Assembly: GCA_036877525.1 (NCBI GenBank)
Contig: JAZGTH010000034.1
Coordinates: 5,450,501 to 5,514,500, forward strand
Direction: 5' to 3'
DNA from: Chromobotia macracanthus
Lineage: Eukaryota > Chordata > Actinopteri > Cypriniformes > Botiidae
DNA length: 64,000 nt
The position numbers and the translations under genes were made by a program. Under the pieces are notes generated by a model. That model was given only the letters and a program-made list of their open reading frames with translations, was not told where the DNA came from and ran no database searches. Shown in pieces: positions 1 to 12,250 of the stretch. Position 1 is the stretch's first letter. Every line of letters starts with the position of its first letter.

Positions 1-735
1 TATCAAGAGCATGCTGTGCAGCTGCATCTCTCTTGCCCCCATCACAGACATTTACACCTCACGCTGCAACCGCAAAGCCACCACCATTGTGGATGACCCC
101 ACACACTCTTTTATCCTCTATCACACACTGTTTACCCTCCTGCCATCTGGTAAACGGTACCGAAGCATTCAGGCCCTCACGACCAGGCTATGTTTCTTCC
201 CCCATGCTATTAGACTCCTCAATGCATAGAAACTGGATCTGAAAGAACACACACACCCATACACACACAACTGTGCATTCTCGACCCTGCACATTTTTTC
301 CACGTTAAATACTTTTCTGCTGCTGTTAAATACTTTTTGCTGCTAAATACTCATACTGCATGTAGTCTTATGTTTACACTTATGTTGACAATTATAAGTA
401 TATTATCACCAAGTGTATTGTCACCAAGTGTATTATAAGTGTATTATTATTTACATTACTTAAGTGTATTTTATTATCACCAGGATCACTGTGTACAGAA
501 ACAGAACTGTGTACTGGTCAGTGATGCACTGGGACTTACTATGTCCATTGTCTGTCCCAGTAGCCATTGTACTGTCTTGTGCTGTCTGCACATGTTTGCA
601 CTTGTGAACTTTATGTATAAATTATGTAGCATTGTAGTTCTGTGTTGTTGTAGCACCTTGATCCTGTAGAAACATTGTTTTGTTTCACTTTGTACTTGTA
701 TATGGTTGAAATGACAATAAACTCCACTTGACTTG
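1..735 (+). mobile_element. 3' end of a CR1/Rex-like LINE (5' truncated)
   Basis: The first ~230 bases encode the C-terminal tail of a non-LTR reverse transcriptase. A motif run ending in LLPSGKRYRSI, TTRL and FPHAIRLLN is shared, with changes, by the minus-strand LINE at 36.6 kb, which proves a repeat family. The A/T-rich 3' UTR ends in a typical fish LINE terminus: ATGGTTGAAATGACAATAAA followed by short ACTTG tandem repeats near 720-738. The element is cut by the window edge, so its 5' extent is unknown. The clade (CR1, Rex1 or L2) is inferred from protein style only. Confidence 0.75.
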
Positions 736-744
736 ACTCAATTA

Positions 745-3060
745 TCCTGTTGTCCAAGTCTACCTGCCATAAAAGACCGGACCAAGACCAAATTGTGCAA
801 CCATGAGCAATGACTGATTTTATTATCTTGTGGATGTACATCAGTCTCATGGTGAATCCAGCACCCTACTCTGGCTTGGAGAAGGACTGCAACAGCTTCC
901 CCCTTCAGTGTTCGTTGGCCCTGGAAATGCAGCTGCAATGGTTTCCCACTGAATGTTTGAGGATAGCATTCATCATTTCTCTGCTATCAGGGCAAGGGCT
1001 CCAATGGCACCAAGGTGGTTCTGTGACACAGTCTTTGAATAATTTCGCCTCCACTTCTGAGAAGTCTTTGGCAAATCTCCTGGAGATACATCAGTGGAAC
1101 AATCCTAAAATGGGGCGACAATTGCTTCCCAGACTGCTTTCCAATTCCCAAGTCACCTCATATTATTCCTGTAAACTCCGCCTCTGTTAAAATGCCAAGT
1201 TGAATTACAATCAGTGGATATTTCTGCAAGTATTCTGCCCAAAGAGTGCCTCCAAACTTGAACCAAAATGACCATGAGACTGTGCCACTGATCTCATTCC
1301 GGGTAAACCAGTGCCTCATGGTAAAATCTATCCACTCTCCATCCCTAAGCAAAGTGCCATGAAGAAGTATATACAAGAAGCTCTGCAACAAGGCTTTATC
1401 CACCCAGCTACATCTACTTCTAGCTGCTTCTTCATGGTCAAAAAGGATGGAGGCTTGTGGCCCTGTACTGATTTCTGTGCCCTGAATAAGATCACTGTAA
1501 ATTTCTGGTACCCTCTTCCCCTCATCCCAGCCACCTTAGAACAACTATGAGGAGCTACTGTGTTTACCAAGGTAGACCTCCGCTGCGCATACAACCTCTT
1601 CCTGATACATGAGGGGGTGAGTGGAAAGCTGCATTTATGACCCCTTTGGCCATTATGAGTATTTAATCATGCCCTATGGTTTGGTTAACGCCCATTCCAT
1701 TTTCCAAGAATTCTTAAATTTAAAAGAGAATTTAAGAATTTTTTTAAAAAAACGTAAAAATAAACTCTTTCTGTCTTGGACACCAGTGGCCACTGAGGCA
1801 TTTCAGAAACTCCAAAAGGCCATCACTAGTATGCAATACACTCCATTCATCTATTGTTCTAAGAAGCTTACTATGAAAACTATGATAATGATAGAGAACT
1901 TCTGTAATAGAAAACTCCTGCCAATCATGCTAGCCCTGGTAAAATGGGGGGGCATTGGCTAAAGGGCGCTTAACACCACTTCACAGTACTCATTGACAAT
2001 AAGAACCTGGAATACCTCAAGGCCGCTAAACGACTCAAACCATGTCAAGCCAGATGCACTCTATTCTATCAGAATCTAATGACATCAGAAGGATTGTTAG
2101 TCCTGTAAAGTCCTTTCTCTGCCCATTTCTAAACACCCTTGGTCACACCTAGCAGTAGATTTCATTACAGATCTACAACCCTCTAAAGGTAATATTTTAC
2201 TAGTCATATTTGGCATACTAGTCATTATTGACTGATTCTGTCTAGTCATTGTTGACTCCTGTCGTTTACTTCCTCTGAAAGTCCTGTCGTTAACTTCCTC
2301 TGAAAGATCTACCCACTACAATGGAAACAGCTGAACTTCTCTAACCATATATTCAGGTACTTTGGGATCCTATCCATTTTCTACAAAACTTCTGTCATGT
2401 CCACTAGGATTCCTGAAACCAGTTCATTACCTGGGCTGAGCATGCACAGAATTCCCTTCGTCAGCCCTCTACAGGAGTTACCCCCTTCCAGTGCGCACTC
2501 GGCTACCAAACCCCCTTGTTCCTGTAGTCTGGGGAACTCTCCGATGTACCATCTTTCAATTACTAATTCTGGGAAAGCGAAAGAGTCTGGGATGCAGCAC
2601 ACCATCACCTTCAGAGGGTAGTGCATAGTCAATAGATCTAAGCCCAGCGGACCGAAGCACCACTTACCAGCCCTGGCAGAAGGTTTGCCTCTCCACCCAA
2701 GACATATGCGCCTGACCTGCACAAAAATTTGAGTCCCAGATACATTGGCCCTTTCCATCTGTCATCAGCCCTGTATCCTACCACCTAAAACTACCTCAAC
2801 ATTACAGAATTCACACCATGTTCTATTTCTCACTTCTAAAGCCTTACCATGCACCTGTGTCTCTCCCCACAGAGCCTGGCTCAGCTGAGGAGCCCCCCTT
2901 CCACTCATCTTAGACGATGGAGCAGTCTACACGGTAAAGGAGAATCCTAGAGATGACATCCTAGACCCCACCCTGCTCACTGATTTCTATAACTCCAACC
3001 CAGATTATCCCACACCCAGAGGAAGTAAACCACCACAATGTTCTCCCAAGTTGTAAGCAC
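745..3060 (+). pseudogene. Decayed Ty3/gypsy retrotransposon (gag-pol relic)
   Basis: Several frames together read as a gypsy polyprotein. About 850-1010 resembles the gag segment of fish gypsy elements (FPLQCSLALEMQ, then LLSGQGLQW). About 1270-1720 is reverse transcriptase, with GKIYPLS, the KKDGGLWPCTDFCALNKIT motif, an F-T-K-V-D-L-R block and the YEYLIMPYGL block. About 1840-2090 is RNase H (NRKLLPIMLAL, then DNKNLEYLKAAKRL). About 2130-2880 is integrase and its C-terminal region (AVDFITDLQ, then VSLPTEPG). The protease/zinc-knuckle part and the catalytic YxDD segment are missing. Many stops and frameshifts show an old, dead copy. No LTRs were identified at its ends. Confidence 0.8.
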
Positions 3061-3484
3061 ACACCAAGCCAGCACTCATAGTCTCATAAATCATAAAGGA
3101 CAACTTACCTTTTACTCCATGCTCCAGTCATCTCTCCTGTGTTGTCTTAAAAGACAACAAAGATAAAAAAGAGAAAAAGGAAACAAATTTAAGGCCAGTA
3201 GAGTTTAAATTATTATAAGAAAAGTAATCAACATAAGATGACAGAATGCAAGCTACATAAATTATATAAAGGGACAAAAAATATTTCTTATACGCTTCTC
3301 ATGAATAGTGAATAGTGCATTTTTAGGACCTAACAAAAATGTTTATGGACAATATACAGAAATGAAATTGAGGCCACAGGCCTGTATTTATTTATTTATT
3401 TAACATTTTATCATTTTCCTAGATGGTACTATTATGATGTTGCAGCTTTGTGTGCCTCTTTATCAGAGAATAATAATATACAAT
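3061..3484. other. No gene seen; A/T-rich spacer
   Basis: Low-complexity A/T-rich DNA between the gypsy relic and the LINE fragment. A short TTTA run lies near 3387-3402. No coding or RNA feature is supported. Confidence 0.5.
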
Positions 3485-3676
3485 TAATTTCCATTTTATT
3501 TATATAGGGCTTTTTTTCATGTTCAACACACAATACATGGTATTATTGCAAATAATGTGTGAGATGAATATTAACAAAACTTATTACGCATACTAGGTTT
3601 ATAGCAGGTTTACGAATAAAGGGTTGACTAAACCAATAAAACTACAAAACCAAATTAAGCAAGATATGCCATTCCA
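3485..3676 (-). mobile_element. LINE (L2-type) 3' UTR fragment, left half
   Basis: This is the reverse complement of the 3' terminus seen on the plus strand near 18.87-19.1 kb: an A/T-rich terminus with TTTATTTATATAG, then the AATACATGGTATTATTGCAAAT block, then GGGTTGACT. It stops at a copy of ATTCCA (3671-3676) and continues at 6513 after the inserted LINE, so both halves belong to one older insertion. Confidence 0.8.
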
Positions 3677-6512
3677 TGCCATGAAAGGCAGGCTTAGCTG
3701 TACTCAATCATGCGGTACTAAGAGGTGTATGTATTTATTGCATGTTTGTGCACTGTCGCGGAAGCGTCAGCGGAAGCGTTCAGCCTCCTCGTGTGAAGAC
3801 CGACTCGGGAAGACCTGCGACTCTACCTGCGCGACTCCACCGAGCCAGGACACCGGTAGGACACTTAAGTATCTTCCTTTTCCTTCTTCTCTTATCTCTT
3901 CTCCTACTTAATCAGCATGTGCTTTCAATACATTCCTGTTGTCTCTCGGCAACGCTCGACTTTCACACTTAGAAGGCAGCGCTATGCTTCTAACCTGCAT
4001 CCTATACGCTCCTCTTCTAACACTCCTCTCTCTGTTTCTGTGGGTCTATGGAATTGTCAGTCAGCTGTTAACAAAGCTGACTTCATTCCAGCCTTTGCTA
4101 CTAATTCTAATCTCAATATCTTGGGCTTGAGACCTGGATCCGTCCAGAAGATTTGGCAACTCCTGCTGCTCTCTCTAATAACTTCACTTTCTCTCATACC
4201 CCTCGCCAGTCTGGGAGGGGTGTGGGCACGGATCTTCTCATTTCCGACAATTGGAAATACTCTAATTACTCCTCCCTGTGCAACAACAATTCATTTGAAT
4301 TTCATGCCATCACTATCACAACTCCTGTCAAAATTCACATCGTAGTCATTTACTGCCCCCCCAGGCCAACTGGGTACCTTTGTAGAGGAACTAGACATGT
4401 TGCTGTCCTCATTCCCAGAGGATGGCTGTCCACTTGTACTTTTTGGTGATTTCAACATCCAACTAGAAAAACCTTATGCTTCTGACTTCCTCTCTCTCCT
4501 AGCCTCATTCGACCTCAATCGACCAGGCCTGCACGTGCTACTCCCTCTAATCCCTGGTTATCTGATGCTCTTCGTGAACACAAGACCAAACTAAGGGCTG
4601 CAGAGAGAAAATGGCACAAATCCAAAGACCCATCTGACCTGGCAACTATCAATCTCTGCTCTCATCCTTTTCTGGTGAAGTCCATGCTGCCAAATCCACA
4701 TATTTCAACAATAAAATCAACAATGCCACAATAAAATCAAACACATGCACACTCTTCAAAACATTCAACTTTCTCCTCTGTCCCCCTCCACCACCACCCA
4801 CAACCTCTTTAACTGCTGATGATTTTGCTAAATCCTTCACTGACAAAACATCCAACATCAGCAGCCAGTTCTCAGCTCCACACACACAGGAACCCAGACC
4901 AACTACATACACAGGCACACATCTCCTGTCTTCCTTCTCTTCCCTCACTAAGACAGAAGTTTCCAAACTTCTCCTCAACAGTCATCCCACCACCTGCCCT
5001 CTAGATCCCATCCCCTCACACCTCCTGCAATCCATTGCTCCTACACTTGCACTAGCACTTACTCACATCATCAACACATCTCTCCACACTGGCATCTTCC
5101 CTACCGCATTCAAGCAGGCTCGTGTAACCCCACTGCTTAAAAAACCCACATTAGACACTTCACTTGTAGACAGTTACAGACCTGTCTCTCTCCTACCATT
5201 CATAGCAAAAACTCTTGAGTGAGTTGTTTTCAATCAGGTGTCTTCTTTCCTCACTCAGAACAACCAATTGGACACCATTCAATCCGGTTTCAAGAGATAG
5301 CTCTACTCTCGGTCACTGAGTCCCTATGGATTGCAAAGGCTAAATCAAAATCATCAGTCCTCATTCTGCTTGATCTATCTGCTGCCTTTGACACAGTCAA
5401 TCACCAGATCCTTCTGTCCACCCTCACGTCACTGGGCATCACAGGTACTCCACTTCATTCACTTCACTACCTTACTGCTAGGTCTTTCAGGGTTTCCTGG
5501 AGAGGGAAAGTATCCAAAGTTCATTAGCTGATCACTGGGGTTCCCCAGGGTTCTGGTTTTGGACCCTTCCTCTTCTCCATATACACTACATCACTGAGGC
5601 CCATCATACATGCACATGGGTTCTCCTACCATTGCTATGCCGACGACACGCAGCTCTTCCTTTCATTCCATCCAGATGATCCCACGGTAGCTGCACGTAT
5701 GTCAAGCTGTCTGGCGGACATCTCGGCATGGATGAAAGAACACCATCTGCTGCTCAACCTGGCAAAGACTGAGCTTATTGTCTTCCCTTCCAATCCAACC
5801 CTACAGCACAATTTCACCATCAGGTACATCTTCAATGGTCATTTCTAGGCTTGATTACTGCAATGCTCTTCTGGCTGGACTGCCATCATGCACAATCAAG
5901 CCTCTACAAATGATTCAGAATGCTGCAGCACGTCTCGTCTTTAACGAGCCCAAAAGAGCCCATGTCATCCCTCTCCTCATCTCTCTGCATTGGCTACCGC
6001 TCACTGCTCGTATCAAGTTCAAGGCCTTGACGCTTGCTTACAGATCTATCACTGGGTCAGCACCCTCCTACTTTCACTCATTCTTAGAAGTCTACGCTCC
6101 TACCAGAAGCCTGTGATCACAGAAGGAATGAAGGCTTGTGGTACCATCACAGAGAGGCACAAAATCACTCTCCAGATAATTTTCGTTCACTGCTCCATGC
6201 TGGTGGAATGATCTTCCTGCCTTCATCCGGAATGCAGAATCCCTGGCAATATTCAAAAGGCAGCTGAAAACATCTCTTTCGTGAGCACTTAACCTCATCT
6301 TAAAAAAAAATACTTTCCCTTCATTTCCTATCCCTCTTTCCTTTAAATCTCTCCCTTGTTGTAGCATATGATACTCTGAGCAATGTCTGAAACTTGTATT
6401 GTGAGCACTTATTGTGTCTAGTTGCCTCTTCAGGTTGACTCGCTTGTTGTATTCCGCACTTGTAAGTTGCTTTGGATAAAAGCATCTGCTAAATGAATAA
6501 ATGTAAATGTAA
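3677..6512 (+). mobile_element. L2-clade LINE, nearly complete but internally deleted
   Basis: A non-LTR retrotransposon inserted into an older LINE 3' end. A possible GC-rich 5' UTR occupies ~3750-3870, ORF2 relics follow, and the 3' end is the widespread fish L2 tail (GTAAGTTGCTTTGGATAAAAG, then repeated ATGTAA). Both flanks carry ATTCCA (3671-3676 and 6513-6518), a plausible 6-bp target-site duplication. The outer flanks rejoin into an uninterrupted copy of the 18.6-19.1 kb sequence. The presence of 5' UTR-like sequence suggests near-full-length integration, with later internal deletions near 4.53 kb and 5.83 kb. Confidence 0.85.
4030..6290 (+). pseudogene. LINE ORF2 relic: APE endonuclease plus reverse transcriptase
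   Basis: The N-terminal part (~4030-4480) reads as an AP-like endonuclease, with NCQSAVNKADF, SGRGVGTDLLISDNW and GDFNIQLEKPYASDF motifs. A deletion near 4530 joins the end of the endonuclease to the linker (REHKTKLRAAERKWHKS). The reverse transcriptase spans ~5110-5830: ARVTPLLKKPTLDT, SVLILLDLSAAFDTVNHQ, TGVPQGSGFGPFLFS and the catalytic YADD at 5636-5647. The C-terminal part (~5836-6280) has SRLDYCNALLAGLPS and NAAARLVF. A second deletion near 5825 removes the region after the palm. Frameshifts and stops (for example a TAG at ~5299) leave no intact ORF. Confidence 0.85.
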
Positions 6513-6745
6513 ATTCCAGCTTACAAGGAGATGGCATATAGAATAATAACATCTTATGGAACAGGGGTATAAGGAATTTGCAATAGTACCATAAAATTAC
6601 ACAATGAAGGAGAATGAAAGAGAATTGGAGACAAAGGAATAACAAAATAGAAGAGTTTTTTTGGACTGTAATTATACCATTTTGCTAGAATCAATATTAA
6701 CAATTTACAAAACCCTAAGCTAAGTTAGGCAGGGACTCCCTACTA
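6513..6745 (-). mobile_element. LINE (L2-type) 3' UTR fragment, right half
   Basis: Continuation of the fragment ending at 3676. It matches the reverse complement of ~18.63-18.87 kb: ATAACATCTTATG, TTTGCAAT, then AATTTACAAAACCCTAAGCT. It begins with the second ATTCCA copy. Confidence 0.8.
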
Positions 6746-7443
6746 TCAATGAATATTCAGTGCTATACTGTGGAAAACAATGATCATCTAATCAACAATT
6801 TATCATGTCTCCTCTCTTTCTCCCTCAAACACACAGGCTCACACAAGATAGATGTCATAGCTGGATTATGCAGTTTTATTGTATTAATTAATTACGCTTT
6901 CTAAAAGTATTTAATGTGTCAACTCTCTTTCCTATTTATTTTATGGCTTCAGTGCTTTTATGGAATAGAAGTTGGTATACATATTCTAGGGTGCGCAAAG
7001 ATGGGTGGTGTTGTGATCATATGTAGTGGGCTGGTCTGGGCCAATTGCCAGGGCAAATGTTTTTATCCCAATCCAGCCCTGTTTGTACGAATCAATAAAT
7101 TAAAGTGGGCATCACCAGCATGTAAATAATTATTAGTTCATCATTGCCAGACATTATGTTTAATATACCCCATGTGCTGCAGTTTGTATGTTGTGATATG
7201 TGTTAATGAATAATGAATAATCTGATATTGAATCATTTGGATTTTGATATTGACATAGACATAGAAAATGTTATTGTCTTGTTATTGTCATACATAGAAA
7301 ATGTATGTCATTAGCACATTGTTGAATTGGAGTGGCTGTCATTTTCTCTAGATATTAAGAATTCATATATTTGTGATAGAATTGAATATGATTTTATATC
7401 TTTATAAAGATTTAATATTTTGGTATAGGGGGGAATTGGTATA
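6746..7443. other. No gene seen
   Basis: A/T-rich DNA with short ORFs that resemble no family known to me. No splice-supported exon or RNA gene is visible. Confidence 0.5.
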
Positions 7444-7874
7444 CTGTGCTCTCCGGTCCCGCGTCTTGGCCCCGCTCCCTTGTTCTCGTCTTGTTTGCGC
7501 TCATTTCGCGCACCTGTTAGTCCTTGTCTTTGTTCTATTTAATGCGCCTGTGTTTTCTGTCTTGTGCCTGTTCGTTACTTCTGATGTGTTTACCTGAGTT
7601 GTTCCTGTGTGGAAGTTTTTTTCGAATCCTGTCGTGTTCAAGTTTCCTAGTCTCTGTCCTGCCGTGTTTTGTGCTGCATTCGTTCTCCGTGTTTTTACGG
7701 TTTTTAGTTTCGCTTCTGCTCCGCTTTTTGGAGTCATTCTTTGTTCCATTTAAGTCTGTTCTGTTCTTGTTTTCGCTCCCTCGTGGGTTGTTGTTTTGTT
7801 TACTTATTTAAAGAAAGGACTTTTTTTCTGTAAAACGTTGTCTGCAACTGTGTTTGTTTCCCTCGACCTTGACA
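7444..7874 (+). mobile_element. LTR fragment (TGTCAGG family), 5' truncated
   Basis: Matches the 3' two thirds of the LTRs at 20.4 and 55.2 kb: GCTCTCCGGTC, the CACCTGTTAGTCCTTGTC region, CTCGTGGGTTGTTGTTTTGTTT, the AACGTTGTCTGC block and a terminal TTGACA. The first ~200 bases of the LTR are missing. ORFs read from it are not real genes. Confidence 0.8.
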
Positions 7875-9052
7875 AAATCAGGCTTAATGACTGCGGTGCC
7901 CAAGCAGTACGCCCTGACATGCAGACTCATGTTCATCATTATCTGCAATAAGGACTACTGCTAAAGAAAGGGAATACAAGTCTCCTCCATGGATTCTCCT
8001 GAAGGAGAGAATCTCCTTCACCAAAAGTTTCCAATGTTATTAGCTGATGTAATAAATCTGAATCGAGAAAAGCCGAGTCTAAATCTAGTTACTCAAAGTC
8101 AATTCAGAGGCATGACAAACGTAATCCTTATGCTTTCTTTTTTGTTTGTTTGACATTAATATATAAAAATAAGGAACAAGACCTTTTGTTTTTAAGCACA
8201 GTACCCTAATTAACATTTTTGCTCATATGCTCATGCGGTCCAAAGCAATATGTAGAATGTATGCTCACATTCTAACAAATAGGGTATACACTGATGTCCC
8301 ATGACTTTTTTAAGAATATTGTCATATGGTAAGGTAACACTTTGTTTTGTTTTTTTTAGGTCAAACACAAAACTTCCTTATAAACAAAAACAGCATTTAT
8401 TGAGGCGTCAACAACATCTGATGACCCCTGATCATTTCAGTGCAATCCTAAAAGTCTGTTTTGCACATTTTAAATTGGAAGATTTTTATATATCACAATG
8501 TAATGCAGGTTTGGTTAAAAGGCTTTATGTAATACAACAGTAAACCCACAGGCTGTGTGAGCAGCAAAATGCTTTATCAATGTTTATCATCATTATTGTA
8601 AATATTAATGTACAGAGCATAGAAATGCTGTAGAAATTCTGTATACACAGCATTATTATATTATTGATATATATGTATGTATACTAAGTTTATTTTAATA
8701 TTTATTAAATTATTATTGCTAGAAAACATTAAAAGGTATTAAATAGTATACAAAAATGTCACACATTTTGGTAACATGGAATCAAAAATGGCAAACCTTA
8801 TGAAAAATTAATATAAAATAAAGCATCTCATATAATATTTAATTTGACATCCTAAGATGTAAAAACATTTTGTAAGGTTTATCCCCTTCTATCACTGATA
8901 AATTCTAAAGTTTAAGCTCCAGAGTCTGAAGCTGTAAGAGTTTTAGTCCCTGTTCAGCTGTAAGAGTTTTAGTTTTTGCTTTTCCATTTACAGCCTCTCT
9001 AAACATAAGTAAATTCCTCAGATGATGCTTTACATTTTATTAAATGCTTTGT
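7875..9052. other. No gene seen
   Basis: A/T-rich non-coding DNA. A short partly repeated phrase (AGCTGTAAGAGTTTTAGT) occurs twice near 8930-8975. Nothing else could be assigned. Confidence 0.5.
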
Positions 9053-10011
9053 TTTATTTATAACATTTCTACTTTTATGGTCTACTGCATTTATGGATAT
9101 GAATCTCCAGATACATCCTGCTACATTGTGGAAATATAGTTACTTTGACACCAGTGAACTGGAGATCTGCAAACTTAGGTCCTCTCTGGTCTGCAGATCA
9201 AAACTGAGAGTGAGCTGGACTGGAGTTAAGATTCTCAGCACCTGCCTCTCTATCCTGGCCAATTTAAACACATTATTTGGCCTGAAGAGCCACTTAACGG
9301 CTTCTGTAGGGAGCTGGAAGTGCACAGCTATGGTGAGCTTGCCCCATGTCTTGTGACAGGAAGTGTTCTGCACACATGCAGTGTTCTCCATGATCTGGTA
9401 TGACATACAAAACAAATGTGAGCTGATGGTATAAGAACAAACACAGTTCTACTTCATAAACTTTGAAAACTTTGAAACTGCACTCTGCGTAGGTTTTTGC
9501 AAACCTTTCCAGACCATGATGCTGTCAAATATAACAAACGCTTCACAATAGCATATACTAACATGCTTGCACAACAACACACACACATCTGGTCATGTGA
9601 TACAGCATCTCCCAGTCTTTATAATTTCACTGTTGGGTAGCCTATGCTCTCAACCAAGCAGTGAGAGTGGTTTGCATTGGACAGGCATCAGTACAGAGCA
9701 ATGAACAAATCATCCCTAAGAAAAACAGAATACATCTGTTTGGAGACTTGGCCCTGCTCTCCCTGGCCACACTTGACTAAAGCAAGGCAGGTCCATTTTC
9801 CATGAGAGTAGTAAGTGACAACATCTGCAGTTTTATTTAATGGGGAAAATAAAAAAACCTTGATGCAGTGCAGGCTCTGTGTCTTGCAATATGTATAAAC
9901 TGAACTAAAGGGATGTGCACTCAGAGTTTCCTCAGCAGTTGAGTTAATAAGCAGGATGACCTTTTTGAACAAAGACATCTTTCTTGTGGTTTTAAGGCGA
10001 GATGTGCACAT
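9053..10011 (-). other. Unrecognised ORF pair with a poly(A) signal, possible small gene or exons
   Basis: Two minus-strand open stretches lie close together. The upstream one (10011-9688, 107 codons; an inner ATG at ~9979 gives MSLFKKVILLINSTAEE) and the downstream one (9415-9140) use ordinary amino-acid mixtures. The downstream one is preceded by a polypyrimidine-like stretch and a CAG that could be a splice acceptor (~9400). It ends in a stop followed within ~80 bases by AATAAA on the same strand (9058-9053). I recognise no domain in either. A clear GT donor joining them was not found, so this may be chance or part of an unknown repeat. Confidence 0.2.
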
Positions 10012-11832
10012 TCTTTAAGTTCACTGGCCTTTATGCCCTTCATTTAGTGGCATTAGAGAGACTAGCAGGAGTAAATAAGAGTCAGCAGAGAGTCACAGTC
10101 AGCAAATAAGAGTCATGATGGGACTGACTAAATTATACACTGATGAAACAACAAATTTTTGATTTTTTAAATCTTTTTCAAGATTTAAAATGTTATTGCT
10201 TACAGAGTAAAAAACAGAGGCTGTCCTGTTTAGCCATCAGGAAATGATATTTGATATCTTTTCATTGTTAGTTACATCAGCATTCTCTCTGTGTGACATA
10301 GTACATCACAAGGCCCTCTGTACATCATATACATTATCCATTTACACGGTTTATGTGCTGTTAATGAGAACAGCCTCAAGCCCTTTTCACATTGATTGCA
10401 TCTATTAGCCATAGTCCCATGAAATGGGTGTTTTAAATCACACTTCAGAGCAGTGTTTTGAAACATCTCCACTTCTGAAACTTTACACATTGTCAAAACA
10501 TCAGCTTCATGACAGCCATCCCTAGTTTGCTCTGCTGCTCTCTTATGATCCTGAATTATTTAGAAATGCTTGTTTTGCACTTAAAAAAGGACTTCAAGCT
10601 ACATTCAGATGCATATGCAGGTTTATATGAATACAATCTTTTGCTGTTTTTTCCTTTTAATAGGATTACCTGTTTGCTCTAAACCTTTGCTCTAAAATGC
10701 AGATTCGTCTTGGTTATAATACTAGTCTTGCCTGTGATGATTTATTTTGTTGTCAACACTACTTTATTGAAAGACTTCATACCACCATTCTCCATCAGAT
10801 AAGACTTATAACTCACTAAGAAATTTATCATCATCATCTTTGCTTCCTTAAACTGTTTATTTCTGGACTAAATGTACAATTATTTGTTGATTCTTCATGT
10901 GTATTATTTTTGTTGAAGTGAATTATTTGAAACTTTGATTTTTTTTTACATTTTGTTTGTTATATTGATCCTACCTACCTCTAAATATATATATAAAAAG
11001 CTTTGGGTACTTATCTAGGTGACCTTGTTTCTCTTCCATGTTAAAAAATATAACATAAAATGCTATTGATCCCCCTTATTTATTCAGATAACACAAGGGC
11101 CTCCCTTTTGAGCCAACGTACACAATGACGACCCTTCCACACACACCCAGCCAAGCAATCAGTCAGACATTTGTTTACTCACTCTTATCATTTCTTTATC
11201 ACTTTTTAAAATAATAGAAAATAATGGAACTAAAACAATACTAGTTCCTAAAACAGGAGAGTTGCTGTTGCACTACATAACAAATGTTTCACACCGCACA
11301 CATTAGTAGCACACAAGCAGCGCATAGGCAAAGCACCTGCAATACACACCCATTGGTTAATGGTGGACTGTTTAAAGAGACGAGATATTCAACTAAACAA
11401 TCAGTTCAAACCCCTATTCCTCCCATGTCTACTCCCATATAGCCTTTTCCAAGCCCATACATTCCTCCAAGACCAACATTATACCTGCAACAAAGCCACA
11501 TTCATCTTCCAACCACTGGAAACACCACAGCTATTACTTCCCAACACCAGTAAAAGCACCCAACACCTCCACTGTCGTGAAGGACACTGCAAAAGACTGG
11601 TGAGAAGCTGAAAAAAACCTTTGTTCACACATTCTGACAGTTTAAAGATGATCATGTCCATGTCTGATCAACCAAGTTTTGTTGTCCTTGTGAATTGTCT
11701 TCATGCTTTGTTGTGTTGGAGCACATGGGTTTGTTTTGACAGCTCACCATGTGCGCCGCTGTCATTGTTGTATTCACACTGCCCTCTTGTTTCCTCTTTC
11801 CTCCACCTCCTCAATACCTTGTTTAGTTTATT
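10012..11832. other. No gene seen
   Basis: A/T-rich DNA. The ORFs at 11.36-11.92 kb lack recognisable motifs, and no splice structure or RNA gene is visible. Confidence 0.45.
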
Positions 11833-11871
11833 TCCTATTTATATAGTGCTATCATCTATCATATTTATATA
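11833..11871 (-). mobile_element. LINE 3' end fragment, left of the Tc1 insertion
   Basis: The CTATTTATATAGTGCT phrase is the reverse complement of the L2-type LINE terminus near 19.09 kb. It continues at 13488 beyond the Tc1 element, so the DNA transposon landed inside an older LINE tail. Confidence 0.6.
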
Positions 11872-12085
11872 CAGTCATGTGAAAAAATTACAACACCCTA
11901 TGAAAGCCTGTGTATTTTTGTAACATTTTTGCAACATTTCTGATATATGGATATTTAATCTCAATTTTAACAATACAGAGAGATTAAAGTAACATACCTA
12001 AGCAATTAAAATGAAGAGGGGATTTTCTGTAAAATGTAATTCCACAAAATGCAAATTCTAACTGAGGCAAAAGTTAGGACACCCT
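11872..12085 (+). repeat. Left terminal inverted repeat of the Tc1 element
   Basis: Aligns along its length, with small differences, to the reverse complement of 13276-13487. The outer core is degenerate (TTACAACACCCT); the inner core at ~12074-12085 is TTAGGACACCCT. Confidence 0.85.
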
Positions 12086-12250
12086 CACATGTATTCCCTC
12101 TTAAAATGGCTCAAATCACACACAGGTGTATCACACTAGGTGCACATAATTAGTAGATCGTTACTCAGCATTTTGAATGAGGCTTGCCCTATCTAAACCT
12201 CAGACATGTAGTTTGGTGTGCTCCTAACTGTTGAAGTGAGAGTGAGCACC

